From NCBI RefSeq assembly GCF_030272615.1, contig NC_081412.1:549164488-549228487 (forward strand): a DNA stretch of 64,000 nt, in the 5' to 3' direction. Positions 59,347-64,000 of this stretch are shown here, in pieces. The position numbers and the translations under genes were made by a program. Origin of the DNA: Cryptomeria japonica (taxonomy: Eukaryota > Streptophyta > Pinopsida > Cupressales > Cupressaceae). The number at the start of each line of letters is the position of its first letter. The stretch's first letter is position 1. Below the pieces are notes generated by a model. The model worked only from the letters and a program-made list of their open reading frames with translations, searched no databases and had not been told where the DNA came from.

Positions 59347-61634
59347 ACTACTCCAAAAAGCATATTAAAAAGCGAAGACAGGGTATCGCCAGGGTTGTAA
59401 ATGCCTTTTCTCGTTAGAATTCCTGCATACCAGCAAACTAGAGCCCATGAACCATATAATATGGCTTTCACAGCTCCCACTCCAACACCTTTTACCAGTC
59501 CTTCTTGGTGCCCCAACTTAACTGTAGGTTTCAACTTCTTTGAATAAGATCCCATGGCCTTAGACTCCCCAACATACGAATAAACAGTTCGAATTTGTGA
59601 AAGCACCTGTTTCAACAACGTTTAGAATTCCAAAAACACCAAGATTTAGATTATAAGTATCTCTTATATATGTTAAAGTTATGTTTAACAGGAATTCTTT
59701 TATCAACATATGAATTTGGATTCTCACTTCTTCAGCAATGGTTGCCGCGACTCCGAGTGCTGTTTGACCTTTATAAGTGACTTTGCAGAGAAGAGATGCA
59801 TATGATGCCCCTACTACGACGACGAGTGGTACAATAGCAAGGACAACTAGACCCACAATCCATGCATATCTCAGCGATAAAGCAAACCCAGCAACAACTG
59901 TTGTTAGATGGGACACAAAGCTGGCCATCTGACATTTTATGATTGTAATTAGATAGGAGAAAGCCTTCCAATTTATATTTCATTGGCCAAATTGACTTAC
60001 AAATGATGATTAATTAGACACAAGGAAGGATTTCTTAATCACTATGTAGTGCTGGAGATCAGTTTCAAACATGGGTAAATCTTAAAATACCTTATCACCA
60101 AGAGACTCTTGGATAAGAAGAAAATCGGTAGAAAAGCTGTCAAGAATAGCTCCAGTCCTTATCTGTCTATCAAACACTGCCACATCCTGCTTCAATATGG
60201 CTTCTAGATATTTGTATCTCATCTTTGTAGTCTGTCTCTCTGCAGTATACATCCAACACGATATCTCTGCCACAGTTCAAAATTTAGTAGATTAGATTCA
60301 CTAACTGGTCAAGTATCAATTATCGTTCATATGTTGCACATCTAATCTTTTCAATTAATATCTTAACTAATAATAATCAATAGATAGAAAATTAAAACTC
60401 TATTTAAATATTTTATATATAATAATAGTCAATCACTTAGTTAATCATTGAATAATTAATTAAAGGAGTTGTAAAAACATTTAGGGACCTTAATGCATGG
60501 TTATTAAGACATTGTGCATTAGTATTGGTCAAAACATTTATTAGAGAATTATGTATTTGATTAGTTGTGCAAATTGTTTTGGTGCATGTAGAGCATGGTT
60601 ATTGAGACATCAATGAATAGGTATCATACAACACCTCCAAATAACCATTTTTAGACTTTCATGCATATAACGACTCATCCAATTGTCATTGTAGTTACAC
60701 AAAAGCTGAAATATCGAGGCATCTACGAATAGGGATCACGTGACACCTCCAAATGACCACTTGTGGACCTCTGTGCATATAAGGAGTCATCCAAATGTCA
60801 TTGTAATTACGCAGAAGTTGAATTATTAGGCATCTATGAATAAGTATCGGGTGACACTTCCAAATGACCACTTTTGAACCTTTGTGCACATAACGATCAT
60901 CCAATAATCATCATAATTACAAAAAAATTGAAACAAAAACTTTGAACGCTTAAATCACATATGAAAAATTCAAAAAGAATTTATACTCTTAAATCACATA
61001 TGAAAAATTCAAAAAGAATTTATAAAATATCTAATATATATACGATTACTATAATCTTTCCCCTACCGTGATTTACAATGTCTTACCTGCCCATGCAACT
61101 GCAAATGCTACTATAGCGAGGAAAACCGTATCCAAGGCATACTGGAACAACGGATTACAATATATTAGTTATCAGTAGGAATGCATTGAAAAGGACTAGA
61201 CAGTGAACAGCCTGCTCGATGTAGCCAATACATTCGTCCCATATATACAACTGATGCATTAATTAATTACGACAACTTATGAACAAGTTATATGACGCCC
61301 AATTAGAAAGTATTAAATCCCAAGTGCTGTTGTATAACATTATTAATTTTAAAGTCAAAAGCCTGCGAATAGAACAAACCTCAGGTACTTTATGTGTATT
61401 TAGCCCTATTCCGTTCATGACTGCACAAAAGAGTAAATCGTACATGGGAAGGACGAGACCAGTTCCAATTGCTCCAATTGTTCCCACAAGTATGAGAATA
61501 CAATCAAGGGCATCTGCAAAGGAGAAAATATGGTAGAGTGGAAGAGTGGGAGCTTTAGGATTTCCCTTGGTAGTTTTTTTCATTTCTTTTACATCTCTTT
61601 TGGGACTAGACTTCCTATCAGAAGCCCCTTCCAT
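59347..61634 (-). pseudogene. ABCB exons of the N-terminus and membrane domain 1
   Basis: Exons: 61,634-61,380 (basic N-terminus, then ILILVGTIGAIGTGLVLPMY, TM1), 61,141-61,087 (FLAIVAFAVAWA, TM2), 60,266-60,091 (CWMYTAERQTTKMRYKYLEA, coupling helix), 59,928-59,728 (WIVGLVVLAIVPLVVVV, TM3-4), and 59,606-59,347 (IRTVYSYVGE, TM5 region). Borders are GT/AG, and these exons look open and undamaged taken alone. Confidence 0.9.
60612..60925 (+). repeat. three tandem units of ~115 bp in an ABCB intron
   Basis: Each unit has GGCATC(T/A)A(C/T)GAATA, GACACCTCCAAATGACCA, GTGCATATAA and GTCATTGTAATTAC, with differences. Directly after it (60,945-61,030), a 40-bp unit TTAAATCACATATGAAAAAT with CAAAAAGAATTTATA occurs twice. 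Confidence 0.85.
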
Positions 61635-63716
61635 GATAAGGCTTTGGGCATAGACTTGATTCAACTCTGTTTCCTGCAAATTATATAGATGAATTCAAGT
61701 TAGAGCAATCTCTTCTTCGTTCCTGTCGTCACGTCGTCCTAATACACGATCGGATTTTTAAATTTTTCTTTCCATCGTAAATTTTGGAAGTACAACAATT
61801 TGAATCGATAAGTACGACGCATGCTTGTAATTATATCAAAACTTATTTTTCTTCTTCGTTGAGCGACCTCAGAGAAATCGGCTTTGTAAACATTTCTATT
61901 TGAGTCTAGTTTGTATTAAATCCTATCTAGCTGGTATGTTAAAAATTATGGATTGCATTTACAACATTTGGAACTAAGTTGGTGGAATGATAGAAAACAT
62001 CAAATCGTAGGAATATCTCTTTTCTAAGCCGGCATGATAATTTGGCAGCTGTGTACTTCAACAGATAAAGTGACTACAATGTTCGTGTCTTTCTGCGGAA
62101 CTTGTTGGTTTGCAGTGTGTCTGTTTCGAAGGAGAGGTATTTTTTGTATTGAACCTTTCGAGAAAGAAAAATCAAAAATCAAATATTAAAGTATATCGAA
62201 TCAGTACACAATTATATTCTGATTTTAATTTATTTAATAAACGTAAAAGGTAATGCATAGAACATTCAGAAGATGCATGGCTGAATAGGTAATGCATAGA
62301 AAATTGAGAAGATGCATGGCGAATTGACATTCTTCTGTGGGAGATTCAAACTTAAAATAATATAATCTATATTATTAACCAATAATTAATTAGGGAACAG
62401 AGTAAATCAGTATTACACTCTCGTTTAAATGAACTCACTACTTCTCTTGGATAGTTTCTTAAAGTGAGTCTAGTTAATAGTTGTGATGTGTTAAAGATTT
62501 CTATTATATTATAAATATGTTATAAAGAAATATTTTGTATTTTTCTTTCATTATAATAACAAAGATTGTTAATTTTCATTCATCATAATACAATTAGTTT
62601 TAAAGAAAAAATTGCACTTTTTAAGGAGATGGTAAGTTATATGTTTCAATTCAAGAATCTAGTTTCTTGATTTTGAGTAATGATCATTAAATATATTAAA
62701 TATAATACAAAATAGAACTTCTTATATTGTAGTCATTGGATGACTTGTAAACAAGAATGGAGTTTGGAAAAGTCTAATGTTGACTACTATAAAGCATTTG
62801 GGGAGTATGTTTAGGCATGCATCCCTACTAACAAAAACAAGACAAGTGAGTCATGCACATTTGTTTGTCATGCACAAATTGTTATGTATCACCACCTTGT
62901 TTTGCATATGAGACATACTTTGATTATTAGGTCAAAAGTTTTCTTTGATGAATGTTCCATGGCAAGCAAACATATTTCCTTGCCTAATTTTTCACACCAT
63001 TTTATAGTAGACATGATGATTTTGACAATAAATGATCAAATTAAATAGATGACTTAAAACATCAAGAGGATCTAAATGGGTTAGCTTTAGATGAGGACCT
63101 ATTTTTATTTCATTCAAGTTAGAGACTCGCAAATTTTACTCTTTCCAATGAGAATCAAAAGACTTGCAAGGAGGAAAATTATAAAACAATGGATCATGAT
63201 AATTTTCATAAGACTTTCCTATATTTCATCAAGAAGTTTCCTCAGTTTTATTTGCAATAGAAGTTGTTGGTTCCTATATCCTTAATGCTAGGATGTCATC
63301 TAAGTGTTAGGTGTGTCAAACATAGAGCAACATACCTCTATCTTATGATTGGTTTGAAAAAATAGATCAATCACTAGGAATGGTTAAATTCTCTCTTTGA
63401 TTAAATGGTCTTAACTAAACTTAAGAGAGGCTTCCATAGATGTATCCTTAACAGGATTGAACATAACTCAAGATGGACAAATGAAAAGACTATAGTAGTA
63501 CCCAATGTGTGTTAGGTCCTAAATGTTATTACTAGACCAAGTACTAGCCTAATACTCATAAGACCTCTTATTTATTTGATATTAACATCATTGCATAATT
63601 GTAAGATATGAGTATGCAAAAAATGACTCCTTAGGATGATAACATTTGTGGATTGCTAAAGGTATTTCCCTAGTTGAATCATTAATTCATAAAATGCATA
63701 CAAAATATTGTCTTAC
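61635..63716. other. region upstream of the ABCB start
   Basis: Should hold the ABCB promoter; no single TATA box stands out. A 41-bp tandem pair lies at 62,245-62,325 (GGTAATGCATAGAA, GAAGATGCATGGC). No other gene. Confidence 0.5.
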
Positions 63717-64000
63717 TGTAGACACCTAAAATTTTCCTAGCCTAATTAAATAAACAATTTTATTTAATTAATTAATTTTATCTGTAACGGAGGAAATTTG
63801 TCACCTCAAGGATAATGAATCCTCAAGGACAAATTGTCCTTCCAATTACCTTTGCGAACCGGTGCTAAGATGAGCCAGGGGATAACAAATTTATATAGGG
63901 AGTGTCAGCCACCCGAGAAACGTCTCTGGATGGCTCTGCAGAGCCTCTGCCCACAGGACAAGTGCACGGAGTAGGGACACTAGCACGACGCATTGTTGTC
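63717..64000 (+). repeat. probable start of another LTR, cut by the window edge
   Basis: TGTAGACACCTAAAATTTTC opens a sequence with a shifted base composition, a TATA-like TTTATATAGGG near 63,891 and a G/C-rich leader-like tract, as in plant Gypsy LTRs. Only about 284 bp is visible, so the end and class cannot be confirmed. Confidence 0.45.

Larger units (their letters stand above)
44776..61634 (-). pseudogene. ABCB-type (P-glycoprotein/MDR-like) full transporter gene, decayed
   Basis: Exons read in order on the minus strand: start MEGASDRKSS at 61,634, first membrane domain, NBD1, linker, second membrane domain, NBD2, stop at 44,776. Intact plant ABCBs are about 1,250 residues and move auxin or other metabolites across the plasma membrane. 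Defects: a 1-base loss in NBD1 near 58,507, a TAG at 47,772-47,774 in NBD1, a probable lost acceptor near 45,653, and a deletion with frameshift near 45,430. One intron is 10.5 kb because of nested transposons. An ATG at 61,634 is preferred; an acceptor-like TTTGCAG lies just upstream, so an earlier non-coding or short exon is possible. Confidence 0.92.

Overview
The window reads as nuclear DNA of a seed plant with a large, repeat-packed genome. A conifer or another gymnosperm fits best: transposons nested several deep, old and heavily mutated, introns of many kilobases, a long ABCB gene, and Ty1/copia, LINE, hAT and unusual DNA transposons side by side. The species cannot be fixed from the sequence. 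I see no gene that is clearly intact. Almost every protein-coding stretch is a decayed element or pseudogene.

Bases 1-42,764 resolve into one nested stack. The oldest layer is a copia-type LTR element on the + strand (about 14,284-42,764). It has a 5' LTR piece, a tRNA-Met primer site, a zinc-knuckle gag, a large ORF of unknown function where pol would be expected, a polypurine tract and a 3' LTR. A second copia element (minus strand) sits in its 5' LTR; only that element's LTR (13,048-14,283) and gag are in view. A 12.2-kb hAT transposon (597-12,829) lies inside that gag, with an 8-bp target duplication, a broken transposase and a 3.57-kb second reading frame. The 3' LTR of the oldest element is split by a 20.6-kb DNA transposon (21,211-41,826) with inverted ends and a 5-6 bp duplication. 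This transposon carries two convergent multi-exon genes, a palindromic satellite of about 140 bp, and a passenger PPR fragment.

Bases 44,776-61,634 (minus strand) hold an ABCB/P-glycoprotein-type transporter gene. Its exons are readable in order, but it has an NBD1 stop, an NBD1 frameshift and a deletion that removes the end of the second membrane domain. Its intron inside NBD1 contains a third copia element (minus strand), which is itself split by a full-length L1-type LINE (50,299-56,486) with a 17-bp target duplication. The right edge (63,717 on) looks like the start of a further LTR.

The most unusual objects are: (1) the 20.6-kb transposon with a transposase-like gene I cannot place in a named superfamily and a companion gene with a duplicated exon pair; (2) the hAT second ORF, 1,188 codons without a frameshift but with nine in-frame stops, seven of them TAG; and (3) the similar domain order of that ORF and the extra ORF of the LTR element. 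All translations and repeat comparisons were done by eye, with no database search.
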